The notes: generated by a model from the sequence alone, not told the origin. 64,000 bases of DNA from Curvibacter sp. PD_MW3 (GCA_002633085.1 NSIV01000001.1:496001-560000), one strand, 5' to 3'; positions 20,882-30,122 are shown, counted from the stretch's first letter. A program made the numbers and translations.

Positions 20882-21739
20882 TCAGTGTTCGAGGTTACGG
20901 ACTTCAAGGTGGATGCGGTCGGCATGGCTGTAGACCGACAGGTCCTGTCCGCGCGCGAAACCCAGCAGCGTCACGCCGCAGCCCTGCGCGGTGTCGATGG
21001 CCAGCCCCGTCACGCCCGAGACCGCCGCCAGCAGGCTGACGCCGGCGCTGGCCGTCTTCTGCACCATCTCGTAGCTGGCGCGGCTGGTCACGGCAACAAA
21101 GCCTTCCCCCAGCGACATATTCGCGGGCAGGCCGGCACGCACGGCGGCACCCAGCAGCTTGTCGAGCGCGTTGTGGCGGCCCACGTCCTCGCGCAGCAGC
21201 GTTATCTCGCCGTCCGCCGTGCACCAAGCCGCTGCGTGCGACGCACCGGTCACGCCCAGCAGCAACTGGCGTTCACGCATGCGGGCCAGTGCCCGCGACA
21301 CGGCGGCCGCCTCGAAGCACTGCATGGTCGTCAGCGGTGTCGGGCTACGTACCGCCTGCGCCAGGCTATCGGTACCGCACAGGCCGCAGCCGGTGCGCCC
21401 AGCCAGGCTGCGCCGCCGGTCCTTCAAGCGCACGAAGCAGGACGACGCCACGTCCAGCGCCAGCGTGATGCCTTGCGCCGTTTCGCTCAACTCGATGTCG
21501 TAGATCTGCGCCGGACTGTCCACAATGCCTTCGCTGCAACTGAAGCCCACGGCAAAGTCTTCCAGGTCGGAGGGCGAGGCCAGCATCACCGCGTGCGAGA
21601 CGCCGTTGTAAACCAACGCCACCGGCACCTCTTCGGCCACCCAGTCGGTGGTCTCGAACACAGCACCGCCGCGCAGGCCGCTGACCGCGGTGGCGCGGGC
21701 ACCGGCCACCGGCAGGTAAGGCAACTCATACATCTGCAT
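20882..21739 (-). CDS. fdhD: Formate dehydrogenase accessory sulfurtransferase FdhD (FdsC)
   Basis: The 285-aa product transfers sulfur from the IscS desulfurase to the molybdenum or tungsten bis-MGD cofactor, which is needed for formate dehydrogenase activity. The two mobile-loop cysteines are in GRTGCGLCG near residue 108. The DVGRHNALDKLLG cofactor-binding motif and the SRASYEMVQK motif are present. The start at 21739 has AGGAG 5 bases upstream. It lies inside the fds operon at the position called fdsC in Cupriavidus, 10 bases after fdsA. Confidence 0.93.
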   Translation of the reverse strand: MQMYELPYLPVAGARATAVSGLRGGAVFETTDWVAEEVPVALVYNGVSHAVMLASPSDLEDFAVGFSCSEGIVDSPAQIYDIELSETAQGITLALDVASSCFVRLKDRRRSLAGRTGCGLCGTDSLAQAVRSPTPLTTMQCFEAAAVSRALARMRERQLLLGVTGASHAAAWCTADGEITLLREDVGRHNALDKLLGAAVRAGLPANMSLGEGFVAVTSRASYEMVQKTASAGVSLLAAVSGVTGLAIDTAQGCGVTLLGFARGQDLSVYSHADRIHLEVRNLEH

Positions 21740-21749
21740 GGTGTGCTCC

Positions 21750-24635
21750 TTATTTGCCCACCACCGCCGTGGATTCGGCAGGGTGCGCCGCCTGCAGCAG
21801 GTGCTGCTGTTCGTCGTTGAAGCGCTGGTAGTCCTTCTGCCACTCGCTCGGCTGCGCCACCGGCATCACCTGCACCGCCGTCACCTTGTACTCGGGGCAG
21901 TTGGTGGCCCAGTCGGAGTTGTCGGTGGTGATGACGTTGGCGCCCGACTCGGGGAAGTGGAAGGTGGTGTAGACCACGCCGGGCTGCACGCGCTCGGTCA
22001 CCGTGGCGCGCAGCACGGTTTCGCCGGCCCGGCTCTGGATGCCGACCCAGTCGCCGTCCTTCACGCCGCGCTCCTCGGCGTCGTGCGGATGCATCTCCAG
22101 CCGGTCCTCGCTGTGCCACATCACGTTGTCGGTGCGCCGCGTCTGCGCCCCCACGTTGTACTGCGACAGGATGCGCCCGGTGGTCAGGATCAGCGGAAAC
22201 TTGCGCGTCACCTTCTCGTCGGTCGCCACGTACTGCGTGATGATGAAGCGCCCCTTGCCGCGCACGAACTTGTCGATGTGCATGGTCTCGGTGCCCAGCT
22301 CGGCAGTGCTCTCGTTGCAGGGCCATTGCACGCTCCCAAACTGCTCGATCTTCTCGTACGTCACGCCGCGGAAGGTGGGCGTGAGCGCCGCAATCTCGGC
22401 CATGATCTCGCGTGGGTGGCTGTAGGCCATGGGGTAACCCAGGGCATTGGCCAGCTTCTGCGTGATTTCCCAGTCGGCATAACCGGCCTGGGGTGGCATG
22501 ACCTTGCGCACGCGCGAGATGCGGCGTTCGGCGTTGGTGAAGGTGCCGTCCTTTTCCAGGAAGGACGAACCCGGCAGGAACACATGCGCGTACTTGGCGG
22601 TCTCGTTCAGGAACAGGTCCTGCACCACGATGCACTCCATCGCCTCCAGCGCAGCAGCCACGTGCTGCGTATCGGGGTCGGACTGCACGATGTCCTCGCC
22701 CTCGCAGTACAGTCCCATGAAGCTGCCGGCGTGCGCCGCGTCCAGCATGTTGGGAATGCGCAGGCCCGGTTCAGGGTTGAGCGACACGCCCCAGGCGCTT
22801 TCGAACTCGCTGCGCACCGTGCTGTCGGAAATATGGCGGTAGCCCGGCAGCTCGTGCGGGAAGGAGCCCATGTCGCAGGCACCCTGCACATTGTTCTGGC
22901 CGCGCAGCGGGTTCACGCCCACGCCTTCGCGCCCCACGTTGCCGGTGGCCATGGCCAGGTTGGCAATGCCCATCACCATGGTGGAGCCCTGCGCGTGCTC
23001 GGTCACACCCAGGCCATAGTAGATCGCCGCATTGCCACCGGTGGCATAAAGCCGTGCCGCCGCGCGGATGTCCGCCGCCGGCACGCCGGTGACGGTGGCC
23101 ATGGCCTCGGGTGAATTGGCCGACCGGGCCACGAACTCGCGCCATTCATGGAAGGACTTGTCGTCGCAACGCTCGGTGATGTAGTCCGCCGCCAGCAGGC
23201 CTTCGGTCACCACCACGTGGGCGAGTGCGGTGATCAGCGCCACGTTGGTACCGGGCTTGAGCTGCAGGTGGTAGTCGGCCTTCACGTGCGGGCTCTTCAC
23301 CAGGTCGATGCGGCGCGGGTCCACCACAATCAGCCTGGCCCCGGCGCGCAGGCGCTTTTTCATGCGCGAGCCGAACACCGGGTGGCCATCGGTCGGGTTG
23401 GCGCCGATCACCATGATCACGTCGGCCTGCTCCACCGACTTGAAGGTCTGCGTGCCGGCCGAGGTGCCGTAGGTCTGGCCCAGGCCGTAACCGGTGGGCG
23501 AGTGGCAGACGCGGGCACAGGTGTCGACGTTGTTGTTGCCGAAAGCCGCGCGCACCAGCTTCTGCACCAGGTAGGTTTCTTCATTGGTGCAGCGGCTGGA
23601 GGTGATGCCGCCCACCGCGTCGCGCCCGTGCTTGGCCTGGATGCGTTTGAACTCGCTGGCGGCGTAGTGGATGGCCTCGTCCCAGCTCACTTCCTGCCAC
23701 GGGTCGTGAATGCTCTTGCGGATCATCGGTGTGGTGATGCGGTCCTTGTGCGTGGCGTAACCCCAGGCAAAACGGCCCTTCACGCAGGCGTGGCCCTCGT
23801 TGGCCTTGCCGTCTTTCCACGGCACCATGCGCACCACCTCGTTGCCTTTCATCTCGGCCTTGAAGCCGCAGCCCACGCCGCAGTAGGCGCAGGTGGTAAT
23901 CGTGCTGTGCTCCGGCTGGCCGAGCCAGATCACGCTCTTTTCCTGCAGCGTGGCCGTGGGGCAGGCTTCCACGCAAGCGCCGCAGCTCACGCATTCGCTT
24001 TCCATGAAAGGCTGGCTCTGCCCCGGCGACACGCGGCTGTCGAAGCCGCGGCCCGAGATGGTGAGCGCAAACGTGCCCTGCGTTTCCTCGCAGGCACGCA
24101 CGCAGCGGTTGCACACGATGCACTTGGAGGCGTCGTAGCTGAAGTACGGGTTTGAGGTATCAATCGGGGCTTTGGCGCCGTCCCTGAAGTGGGAGGCGCT
24201 ATCAATACCATAGCGCACCTCGCGCAGACCAGTCACCCCCGCCATGTCCTGCAGCTCGCAGTTGCCGTTGGCGGAGCAGGTCAGGCAGTCCAGCGGGTGG
24301 TCGGAGATGTAGAGCTCCATCACGTTCTTGCGCAGCTCCTGCAGCTTGCTGGTCTGGGTGCGCACCTTCATGCCGGCTTCGGCCGGCGTGGTGCAGCTGG
24401 CCGGGAAACCCTTGCGCCCTTCCACTTCCACCAGGCACAGGCGGCAGGAACCGAAAGGCTCCAGGCTGTCGGTGGCGCAGAGCTTGGGCACCTTCACGCC
24501 GGCGTCCACCGCCGCGCGCATGAGCGAGGTGCCTTCCGGCACGGTGACGCTCTGGCCGTCGATCTCCAGCGTCACCTCCTTGGTGGATTCGCGTTTGGGT
24601 GTGCCGTAGTCGGTCGTCTTCAAATGTTCGAGCAT
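21750..24635 (-). CDS. fdsA: NAD-dependent formate dehydrogenase alpha (catalytic) subunit
   Basis: The 961-aa cytoplasmic catalytic subunit oxidises formate to CO2. N-terminal [2Fe-2S] domain, then HPLDCLTCSANGNCELQ (His-ligated cluster), then two ferredoxin pairs (CIVCNRCVRAC and CVSCGACVEACPT), then the catalytic-domain cluster CAYCGVGCGFK near 255. The metal ligand is a Cys in DTCARVCHSPT near 380, so this is the cysteine rather than the selenocysteine form. The C terminus has the MGD-binding cap domain. Molybdenum is usual in fds enzymes; tungsten is possible given the tup genes nearby. Confidence 0.96.
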   Translation of the reverse strand: MLEHLKTTDYGTPKRESTKEVTLEIDGQSVTVPEGTSLMRAAVDAGVKVPKLCATDSLEPFGSCRLCLVEVEGRKGFPASCTTPAEAGMKVRTQTSKLQELRKNVMELYISDHPLDCLTCSANGNCELQDMAGVTGLREVRYGIDSASHFRDGAKAPIDTSNPYFSYDASKCIVCNRCVRACEETQGTFALTISGRGFDSRVSPGQSQPFMESECVSCGACVEACPTATLQEKSVIWLGQPEHSTITTCAYCGVGCGFKAEMKGNEVVRMVPWKDGKANEGHACVKGRFAWGYATHKDRITTPMIRKSIHDPWQEVSWDEAIHYAASEFKRIQAKHGRDAVGGITSSRCTNEETYLVQKLVRAAFGNNNVDTCARVCHSPTGYGLGQTYGTSAGTQTFKSVEQADVIMVIGANPTDGHPVFGSRMKKRLRAGARLIVVDPRRIDLVKSPHVKADYHLQLKPGTNVALITALAHVVVTEGLLAADYITERCDDKSFHEWREFVARSANSPEAMATVTGVPAADIRAAARLYATGGNAAIYYGLGVTEHAQGSTMVMGIANLAMATGNVGREGVGVNPLRGQNNVQGACDMGSFPHELPGYRHISDSTVRSEFESAWGVSLNPEPGLRIPNMLDAAHAGSFMGLYCEGEDIVQSDPDTQHVAAALEAMECIVVQDLFLNETAKYAHVFLPGSSFLEKDGTFTNAERRISRVRKVMPPQAGYADWEITQKLANALGYPMAYSHPREIMAEIAALTPTFRGVTYEKIEQFGSVQWPCNESTAELGTETMHIDKFVRGKGRFIITQYVATDEKVTRKFPLILTTGRILSQYNVGAQTRRTDNVMWHSEDRLEMHPHDAEERGVKDGDWVGIQSRAGETVLRATVTERVQPGVVYTTFHFPESGANVITTDNSDWATNCPEYKVTAVQVMPVAQPSEWQKDYQRFNDEQQHLLQAAHPAESTAVVGK

Positions 24636-24648
24636 GGCAATAACTCCC

Positions 24649-26214
24649 TTAAGCGGCCTTGCGGTCCGGGTTGGACAGGCCGAAGTCCTGCGGGTAATGG
24701 TTGAGGGCCGACAGCACCGGGAACGGCGTCATGCCGCCCATGGCGCAGAGCGAGCCGTTGACCATGGTGTCGCACAGGTCGCGCAGCAGCTTGACCTGCT
24801 GCGGCCTCTGCTGCGCATCACCCGTGGTGATGCGGTCGATCACCTCCACGCCACGGGTGGAGCCGATGCGGCAGGGTGTGCACTTGCCGCAGCTCTCCAC
24901 CGCGCAGAAGTCCATGGCATAACGTGCCAATTTCGACATATCGGCCGTGTCGTCATGCACCACGATGCCGCCGTGGCCCACGGTGGCGCCCACCGCGGCC
25001 CAGGCTTCGTAGTCCATCGGCAAGTCCCACTGCGCTTCTGGCACGTAGGCACCCAGCGGGCCGCCCACCTGCACCGCCTTGATGGGCCGGCCGCTGGCCG
25101 TACCACCGCCGTAGTCGTACAGCAGCTCGCGCAGCGTGACGCCAAAAGCCTTCTCCACCAGACCGCCGTACTTGATGTTGCCGGCCAGTTGAATGGGCAG
25201 CGTGCCCTTGGAGCGGCCCACGCCGTAGTTGGCGTAGAAGGCGGCACCGCGCGCCAGGATGATGGGCACCGAGGCGAAGGTGATGACGTTGTTGATCACC
25301 GTGGGCTGGCCGAACAGGCCCTTGAGCGCGGGAATGGGCGGCTTGGCGCGCACCACGCCGCGTTTGCCCTCGATGCTCTCCAGCATGGCGGTTTCTTCGC
25401 CGCACACATAACTGCCCGCGCCCTTGCGCACCTCCAGATGGAAGACGCGGCCCGAGCCCAGAACACTGTTGCCCAGGAAGCCGGCCGCCGTGGCCTTGGC
25501 AATCGCTTCGTTCAGCGTGGTTATCGCGTGCGGGTACTCGCTGCGCACATAGATGTACCCCTGCGTGGCGCCGGTGGCCAGCGCGGCAATCGTCATGCCT
25601 TCGATCAGCACGAAGGGGTCGCCCTCCATGGTCATGCGGTCGGAGAAGGTGCCGGAGTCGCCCTCGTCCGCATTGCACACCACGTACTTCTGTGCCGCTT
25701 GCGCCGCAGCCACCGTCTTCCATTTGATGCCGGCCGGAAAGGCTGCGCCGCCGCGTCCGCGTAGGCCGGAGTCCAGAACCTGCTGCACCACTTCACCCGG
25801 CTGCAGTTGCAGTGCGCGGCGCAGGCCGGCGTAGCCCTCATGCGCCTGGTAGTCGGCCAGCGACACCGGGTCGGTGATGCCCATGCGCGCAAAGGTCAGC
25901 CGCTCTTGCTTGCGCAAGAAGTCAATGTCTGCCGTGCGCCCCTGGCTCAGCGGGTGCTGGCCGCCGGCGTGAAAACCGGCCTCGAACAGGCTGGCCACAT
26001 CTTCTGGCGCCACCGGCCCGTAGGCCATGCGGCCGGCCGGGGTTTCCACTTCCACCAGCGGCTCCAGCCAGAGCAGGCCGCGCGAGCCGTTGCGCACCAG
26101 CTCGACGCTCAGGCCACGCTGGTGTGCCTGCAACGCCATCACCGCAGCCACCTCGTCGGCGCCCAGCGCCAGGGCCGCGGAGTCGCGTGGCACGTAGATC
26201 TTGATAGGGCTCAT
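24649..26214 (-). CDS. fdsB: NAD-dependent formate dehydrogenase beta (FMN/NAD) subunit
   Basis: The 521-aa NuoF-like product hands electrons from the alpha subunit to NAD. An N-terminal thioredoxin-like part is followed by the NADH/FMN site (GLRGRGGAAFPAGIKW, then CNADEGDSGTFSDR) and a C-terminal [4Fe-4S] motif (ESCGKCTPCRIG). The ATG at 26214 overlaps the fdsG stop by four bases (ATGA), which decides the start over longer in-frame options. Confidence 0.95.
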   Translation of the reverse strand: MSPIKIYVPRDSAALALGADEVAAVMALQAHQRGLSVELVRNGSRGLLWLEPLVEVETPAGRMAYGPVAPEDVASLFEAGFHAGGQHPLSQGRTADIDFLRKQERLTFARMGITDPVSLADYQAHEGYAGLRRALQLQPGEVVQQVLDSGLRGRGGAAFPAGIKWKTVAAAQAAQKYVVCNADEGDSGTFSDRMTMEGDPFVLIEGMTIAALATGATQGYIYVRSEYPHAITTLNEAIAKATAAGFLGNSVLGSGRVFHLEVRKGAGSYVCGEETAMLESIEGKRGVVRAKPPIPALKGLFGQPTVINNVITFASVPIILARGAAFYANYGVGRSKGTLPIQLAGNIKYGGLVEKAFGVTLRELLYDYGGGTASGRPIKAVQVGGPLGAYVPEAQWDLPMDYEAWAAVGATVGHGGIVVHDDTADMSKLARYAMDFCAVESCGKCTPCRIGSTRGVEVIDRITTGDAQQRPQQVKLLRDLCDTMVNGSLCAMGGMTPFPVLSALNHYPQDFGLSNPDRKAA

Positions 26215-26666
26215 GCGGCCTCCTTCAACTGCGCCAGCAGATGGTCGAACTTGTTGGGGCTCACACGCGCATAAGGCTTGTCGTTGATGCTCATGGACGG
26301 CGCCGTGGCGCACAGGCCCAGGCAATAGACCGGCTCCAGCGTCACGTCGGCGTTCTTGGCCCTTTGGCTGGCGTGTTCCCACAGCGCATCGGAGCCGCAG
26401 GCCTGGCAGGCCTCGGCGCGGCAGACCTGCACCACGGCGCCCTTGGCCGGTTCGGAACGGAAGTGGTGGTAGTAGGTGATGACGCCATGCACCTCGGCAC
26501 GCGAGAGGTTCAACGCCTCGGCAATGTCGGCCACGGCGTGGGCCGGCACATGGCCCAGCTCGTCCTGGATGGCGTGGAGGATGGGGAGCAGCGCCCCCGG
26601 CATGTGGCGCTTGTCGTTCAGCACCCGGCGGATGGTGTGCTGGGCCAGGCCCGTGGTGGTTGTCAT
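26211..26666 (-). CDS. fdsG: NAD-dependent formate dehydrogenase gamma subunit
   Basis: The 151-aa NuoE-like [2Fe-2S] protein has cluster ligands CRAEACQACG and, later, CLGLCATAPS. It starts an operon of five genes (G, B, A, fdhD, D) that makes the soluble NAD-linked formate dehydrogenase complex. The region upstream (26667-26842) contains two tandem operator-like repeats and then the end of the low-G+C island, so the insertion lies within 180 bases of this promoter. Confidence 0.94.
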   Translation of the reverse strand: MTTTTGLAQHTIRRVLNDKRHMPGALLPILHAIQDELGHVPAHAVADIAEALNLSRAEVHGVITYYHHFRSEPAKGAVVQVCRAEACQACGSDALWEHASQRAKNADVTLEPVYCLGLCATAPSMSINDKPYARVSPNKFDHLLAQLKEAA

Positions 26667-26787
26667 GTCTGCCTCGCTGGTTCAGCGACGCGCTCAAGGC
26701 GAACGCGTCATGCGAGGCGGAGTTTCAGTCTCGGATCAAGGTTGGGTCAAATTGATTCGAGACATAGGTTGATTCGGTTTGCGAATG

Positions 26788-26828
26788 TATGCAATGGGGT
26801 GCATAGATGGTGTGCAAGGACGTGCATA
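26788..26828. promoter_or_regulatory. Two tandem inverted-repeat sites upstream of the fds operon
   Basis: TATGCA-N6-TGCATA (26788-26805) and TGTGCA-N6-TGCATA (26811-26828), with centres 23 bases apart, about two helical turns. They lie 122-162 bases upstream of the fdsG ATG. Size, symmetry and tandem placement fit LysR-type regulator binding. The fds operon of Cupriavidus is under a LysR-type regulator, and a possible counterpart is at 44384-45328. The rest of 26667-26842 shows nothing else clear. Confidence 0.5.
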
Positions 26829-26842
26829 GAAAGCAGTTAGAT

Positions 26843-27523
26843 CTACGCAATCTTGCGAGGAAGCTCATTCTCAACAAGCTCGAGCAAGTGCGGCTGAAGG
26901 TTCCCACCGATCTTCACTACACCTGACATAGAGAAAGCAACCTGTCCTCTTTCCCTCCTATACACGACCTCATACAGGGCGTAGTCGACGGAATATTCCA
27001 TGCCGCGAAGAAACTCCATGCGACCCAAGTCCAGACCTTCTTTACCGGCAACTTCAATCCGTGCGATCGCCTTTTGCGATGTAACAGATCCGACTCCCTT
27101 AAAGCTAACCAAGCGACATTCATCGACACTTCGAAGAAGTGCTGCATACACCGACTGCGTGAAAACAACGACTTCAGCGTAAAAGCCAAGCCCAACAGCC
27201 GCCTCCAATGCATCTAATAAGTCTTTCACCGAGCGAGGTGGATCAACCACACGAAGCCATGACACACCGAACTTTGAGAACAGCGCGAACTCACAGAGAC
27301 TGACTGTGGAGACGGACTGCCTTACTGAATTTCCATCCAAATCGAGAGTCGTGATAACGATGTTAGATCGCCAGGCAAAACGGAAAGCGTGTGCTCCAGA
27401 AGCCGACACACCTGGCACAAATCCTCTCGCCTTATCCGCCGTGAAAACATCCGCCCGCAATCGCTTCAATAGGGAATCCAAGCCATTGGGAAGTCCAATC
27501 CTGTACCACTTGTAGCGAGTCAT
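26843..27523 (-). CDS. Unknown protein, third gene of the low-G+C operon
   Basis: The 226-aa product was not recognised. It appears soluble with alternating beta strands and helices, no membrane segment and no obvious catalytic motif. Notable patches are MTRYKWYRIGLPNGLD at the start and an aromatic/basic stretch YALYEVVYRRERGQVAF near the end. Its ATG overlaps the stop of the preceding gene (ATGA), so it is translated together with it. Lower G+C and A/T-ending codons separate it from the fds genes. Most likely an accessory or regulatory subunit of the nuclease operon. Confidence 0.8.
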   Translation of the reverse strand: MTRYKWYRIGLPNGLDSLLKRLRADVFTADKARGFVPGVSASGAHAFRFAWRSNIVITTLDLDGNSVRQSVSTVSLCEFALFSKFGVSWLRVVDPPRSVKDLLDALEAAVGLGFYAEVVVFTQSVYAALLRSVDECRLVSFKGVGSVTSQKAIARIEVAGKEGLDLGRMEFLRGMEYSVDYALYEVVYRRERGQVAFSMSGVVKIGGNLQPHLLELVENELPRKIA

Positions 27524-28632
27524 TTCGTTCCCCCAGTCTTCGGGGTGGGTGTTATTGAGCTCTTATTCAGCCTTTCGACCAACTCCTTGGCTTTGTCTTC
27601 TATAGCCCGCGAGACGGTATCGATCTCGCTCTTAGTTGGAGGTCTACGTTTTTTGCTCAGTTTCCCGTTGTCTTCGAGTTCATAGACGCCGCGCAGCAAA
27701 TACGAAAAACCCGTGCATTCCTTTGGATCGGAGAACATCACCTCGACATCAAAAGCGAACCCCTTACCAAGCTGCTCAGTTGCGATCCATTCAACGCGAG
27801 AAATGTAGTAGTTCTGAACCTGAATAAGGTCACTCAGCAATTTTGACTGAGTGACTCCATTACCTTTCATCAGAACTTTTTCAACATGGGTATCAACCTC
27901 AGCCGCCTCTTCATCGGAGTCATCAGCAGCCGGGTTCGGTCGAGGCTTGTAAACGTAGACATCAGTGACATCACGTCTTACGTACCCTGGCAACTCACTC
28001 ATCAGGTCATAAAAGAACTGACTTCTCGCGCTATTCGATTTAATTCCTGAGAGATTGACACTAACCCGCTCAATCGGCTTGCTGGTCTCTTTCTCCAACT
28101 GCCTTGCAAAGGCATCGCGAATCTGATCGACATAGTCACTATGCGTGCTTCGCAGCACATAGTCATTGCCCACCTTAATCAGCTCCAGGTGCCCATCCTT
28201 CTGCTGCAGTTGACTAAACTCCGACCGCTTGTAGTCGATAGTCGAGTAATGCACGTTCATGATGATGCTACCGCCCTCTTCTGAGACGTGGACAACATCA
28301 CCCTCGCTCTGCAACTCCTCTCGGATTTTGTGAATTGCCCGAGTTACATCGTCTTTCTTAATGTCACCCCTGAGGTCTACTGAGGTGATTCTTTCGCGAC
28401 GCGAAATCACCCCCAAGCGAAGCGATATCTCTTTGTGATCAAGATAGTCATGTGTCAGTCGGCTAAAGAAGCGAGAAAGCTCCTCCCGCGGAGTGCGCTT
28501 GGAACAAACAATGTTTCTTCTGGAAAACAGCCCCTGGACCGTGTCGTTATCAACTCGAGACTGGTTAAGTGCATCGTAGATGTTCTTATCCGATGCATAG
28601 TAAAGCGATGGACCTTGTTGTGGTTTCTTCAC
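27520..28632 (-). CDS. Unknown protein, second gene of the low-G+C operon
   Basis: The 370-aa product was not recognised. It seems to have three parts. An N-terminal half (about 1-165) holds a helix pattern DDVTRAIHKIREELQ followed by a beta hairpin, reminiscent of a winged helix. A middle domain (about 175-240) is followed by an acidic linker (DDSDEEAAEVD, about 238-250). A C-terminal alpha/beta part (about 255-370) ends in a helical tail. Start is GTG at 28632, overlapping the nuclease stop by four bases (GTGA). Its stop overlaps the next gene. It may be the DNA-sensing or gating partner of the nuclease; that is inference. Confidence 0.8.
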   Translation of the reverse strand: MKKPQQGPSLYYASDKNIYDALNQSRVDNDTVQGLFSRRNIVCSKRTPREELSRFFSRLTHDYLDHKEISLRLGVISRRERITSVDLRGDIKKDDVTRAIHKIREELQSEGDVVHVSEEGGSIIMNVHYSTIDYKRSEFSQLQQKDGHLELIKVGNDYVLRSTHSDYVDQIRDAFARQLEKETSKPIERVSVNLSGIKSNSARSQFFYDLMSELPGYVRRDVTDVYVYKPRPNPAADDSDEEAAEVDTHVEKVLMKGNGVTQSKLLSDLIQVQNYYISRVEWIATEQLGKGFAFDVEVMFSDPKECTGFSYLLRGVYELEDNGKLSKKRRPPTKSEIDTVSRAIEDKAKELVERLNKSSITPTPKTGGTK

Positions 28633-29633
28633 TTTGGAGCCCTCCAGCCGATGTATGGCGCCGAATATGTAGTCGCGACAGCCGTGACAGGCTTTACGTC
28701 AATCGCCTCCAGAACTTCTATCCGCTTGGGGTCAAAACCCCATGCTCGAGCGTATTTTTCTGTAGCCGCCTTGAAATTGCTGAGGAAGTTGGGGTGCGGA
28801 TCAACATGAACAATTCGAACTCGAATGAACTCCTCATGAACAAGCATTTGATATCTTGAGAGGCTATCCAAAAAGTATTCAAATTCTTCAGGCGTTTCAC
28901 CTCTGCGGTTGTAGTAGATCAAGTATCCAGATTGGATCTTCTCGCGTGCCGGGTACTTGATCATGAAGTACGGAGCGGTCAGCGCCTCGATCGTTGCCGC
29001 CTGACCCCAAACATCGCCCTGCCTCCGCCACATGACCAGATCAGGGTAATAGAAAGAGTAGTTATCGGGAAGAAGCTTCTCGTATTGCAACCGAATGATG
29101 TCGTTCGCAATGGTGAACAGCCGGGAAACGTCAGCAGGTCCGAGGAAATGGATGTAAATGTGCGGGGCGATTGGAATGCTGGAAAGATCAGTGGCCTCGA
29201 CCGCCTTCTGGAAGTTACCTTCATACCCTTTGTCATGGTTATGGACAAACAGGAGCCCGCGGATGTCGAACTGATCTTCAGTTGTTGCCGAATAGATTTG
29301 CCGCCACTGTGCAGAGCCCTTGGCGCACTCAACACTCATAGCTAGCGACTCAATAGCTGCTCGAAGCTTCACTGTTCCGATTGAGTCTTTTCCGTAGCTT
29401 TTGAGATCGGTATGTAGATAAACTCGCCTTCCAAGGTACGGATCCTCATAGTAGAAGATCACATCGGCTGGGTGAGTGTCTTTCTGCTTAGGCTTGTTGC
29501 CGCCTGTGAGGTGCTCTGGATTGTTGCATTTGAAGTTCTCGTCTCTTCTCGGGTGAGTTTTCCAGAGAAAGAACTTGAAGATGTCCTCGGACAACCTATT
29601 TGCGATCTCACCAATATTGACTGTCTCAGCCAC
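28629..29633 (-). CDS. Predicted PD-(D/E)xK-type nuclease, first gene of the low-G+C operon
   Basis: The 334-aa product has an N-terminal signature of the restriction-endonuclease fold. E16 lies on the first helix (RLSEDIFKFFLW), D57 in PADVIFYY and D76-L77-K78 in YLHTDLKSYGK, the E...D...DxK order of a metal-dependent phosphodiesterase. The remaining 200 residues are aromatic-rich and not recognised (IYIHFLGPADVSRLF near 160). Start is GTG with GGGAGG about 6 bases upstream. G+C of sampled lines across the operon is about 47-55%, against about 68% in fdsA. Likely a phage- or plasmid-restricting module; homology was not established. Confidence 0.72.
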   Translation of the reverse strand: MAETVNIGEIANRLSEDIFKFFLWKTHPRRDENFKCNNPEHLTGGNKPKQKDTHPADVIFYYEDPYLGRRVYLHTDLKSYGKDSIGTVKLRAAIESLAMSVECAKGSAQWRQIYSATTEDQFDIRGLLFVHNHDKGYEGNFQKAVEATDLSSIPIAPHIYIHFLGPADVSRLFTIANDIIRLQYEKLLPDNYSFYYPDLVMWRRQGDVWGQAATIEALTAPYFMIKYPAREKIQSGYLIYYNRRGETPEEFEYFLDSLSRYQMLVHEEFIRVRIVHVDPHPNFLSNFKAATEKYARAWGFDPKRIEVLEAIDVKPVTAVATTYSAPYIGWRAPK

Positions 29634-29661
29634 GCGCGCCTCCCTCTGTATTCTTCGCAGA

Positions 29662-29667
29662 ATATTA
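29662..29667 (-). promoter_or_regulatory. Possible -10 element for the nuclease operon
   Basis: TAATAT on the minus strand, ending 29 bases before the GTG start. It lies in A+T-rich DNA with a poor -35 (TTCGAC, 20-base spacing). A weak call based on composition and position. Confidence 0.3.
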
Positions 29668-29895
29668 CCGGAGGATTGCAGGTTTCAGTCGAAAATTTGA
29701 TGCAGCTACATAGCGACGTCTATCCGCCTGACCAAACTCCAAATTACCCCTCACCGGAGAGCTTTACCCCCAGGGCCACGACCATGCGGAGATGTTCTAC
29801 AACAGCGTAAACATCAGAGCCCACTTCGGCCGCGCGCCTGAGCGCAGCCCCCTGTAGTATCCTGCCCCTATCCTTTCCTGCATCAAGATGCAGCA

Positions 29896-30009
29896 ATGCC
29901 ACGCATCGTCATCTGCGGCGCCGCGGGTCGTGACCTCCACAACTTCAACACGGTCTATTGCAACGATGCGGCCGTGCGCGTGGTGACCTTCACGTTCCCC
30001 TTTTCATGA
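29896..30009 (+). pseudogene. Truncated start of a cyclic-2,3-diphosphoglycerate-synthetase-like GTPase gene
   Basis: A 37-codon frame begins MPRIVICGAAGRDLHNFNTV, the characteristic N-terminus (nucleotide-binding loop plus GRDxHNFN) of a bacterial GTPase family named after archaeal cyclic 2,3-diphosphoglycerate synthetase. Such proteins usually exceed 400 aa. Here the match ends after about 32 residues (VVTFTF) and a stop follows at once. The rest of the gene is not in the window, so this is a fragment left by a deletion or rearrangement. Confidence 0.65.
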
Positions 30010-30122
30010 TGACGCTTCCGCTCCCCGGCCCTCTCAGCATCGACTGCGGCGCCTCCAACTCCGCCATGGCCTCGGTCCTGGCATACGGCGGCCAGCATTA
30101 ACAGCCCCAAGGCAAGCCCACC

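Noticed and set aside
30010..30122. A lipoprotein-like minus-strand peptide or a 31-codon plus-strand frame between the two stubs
   Set aside because: Neither has a ribosome site or a recognisable match; they are probably random frames in debris.
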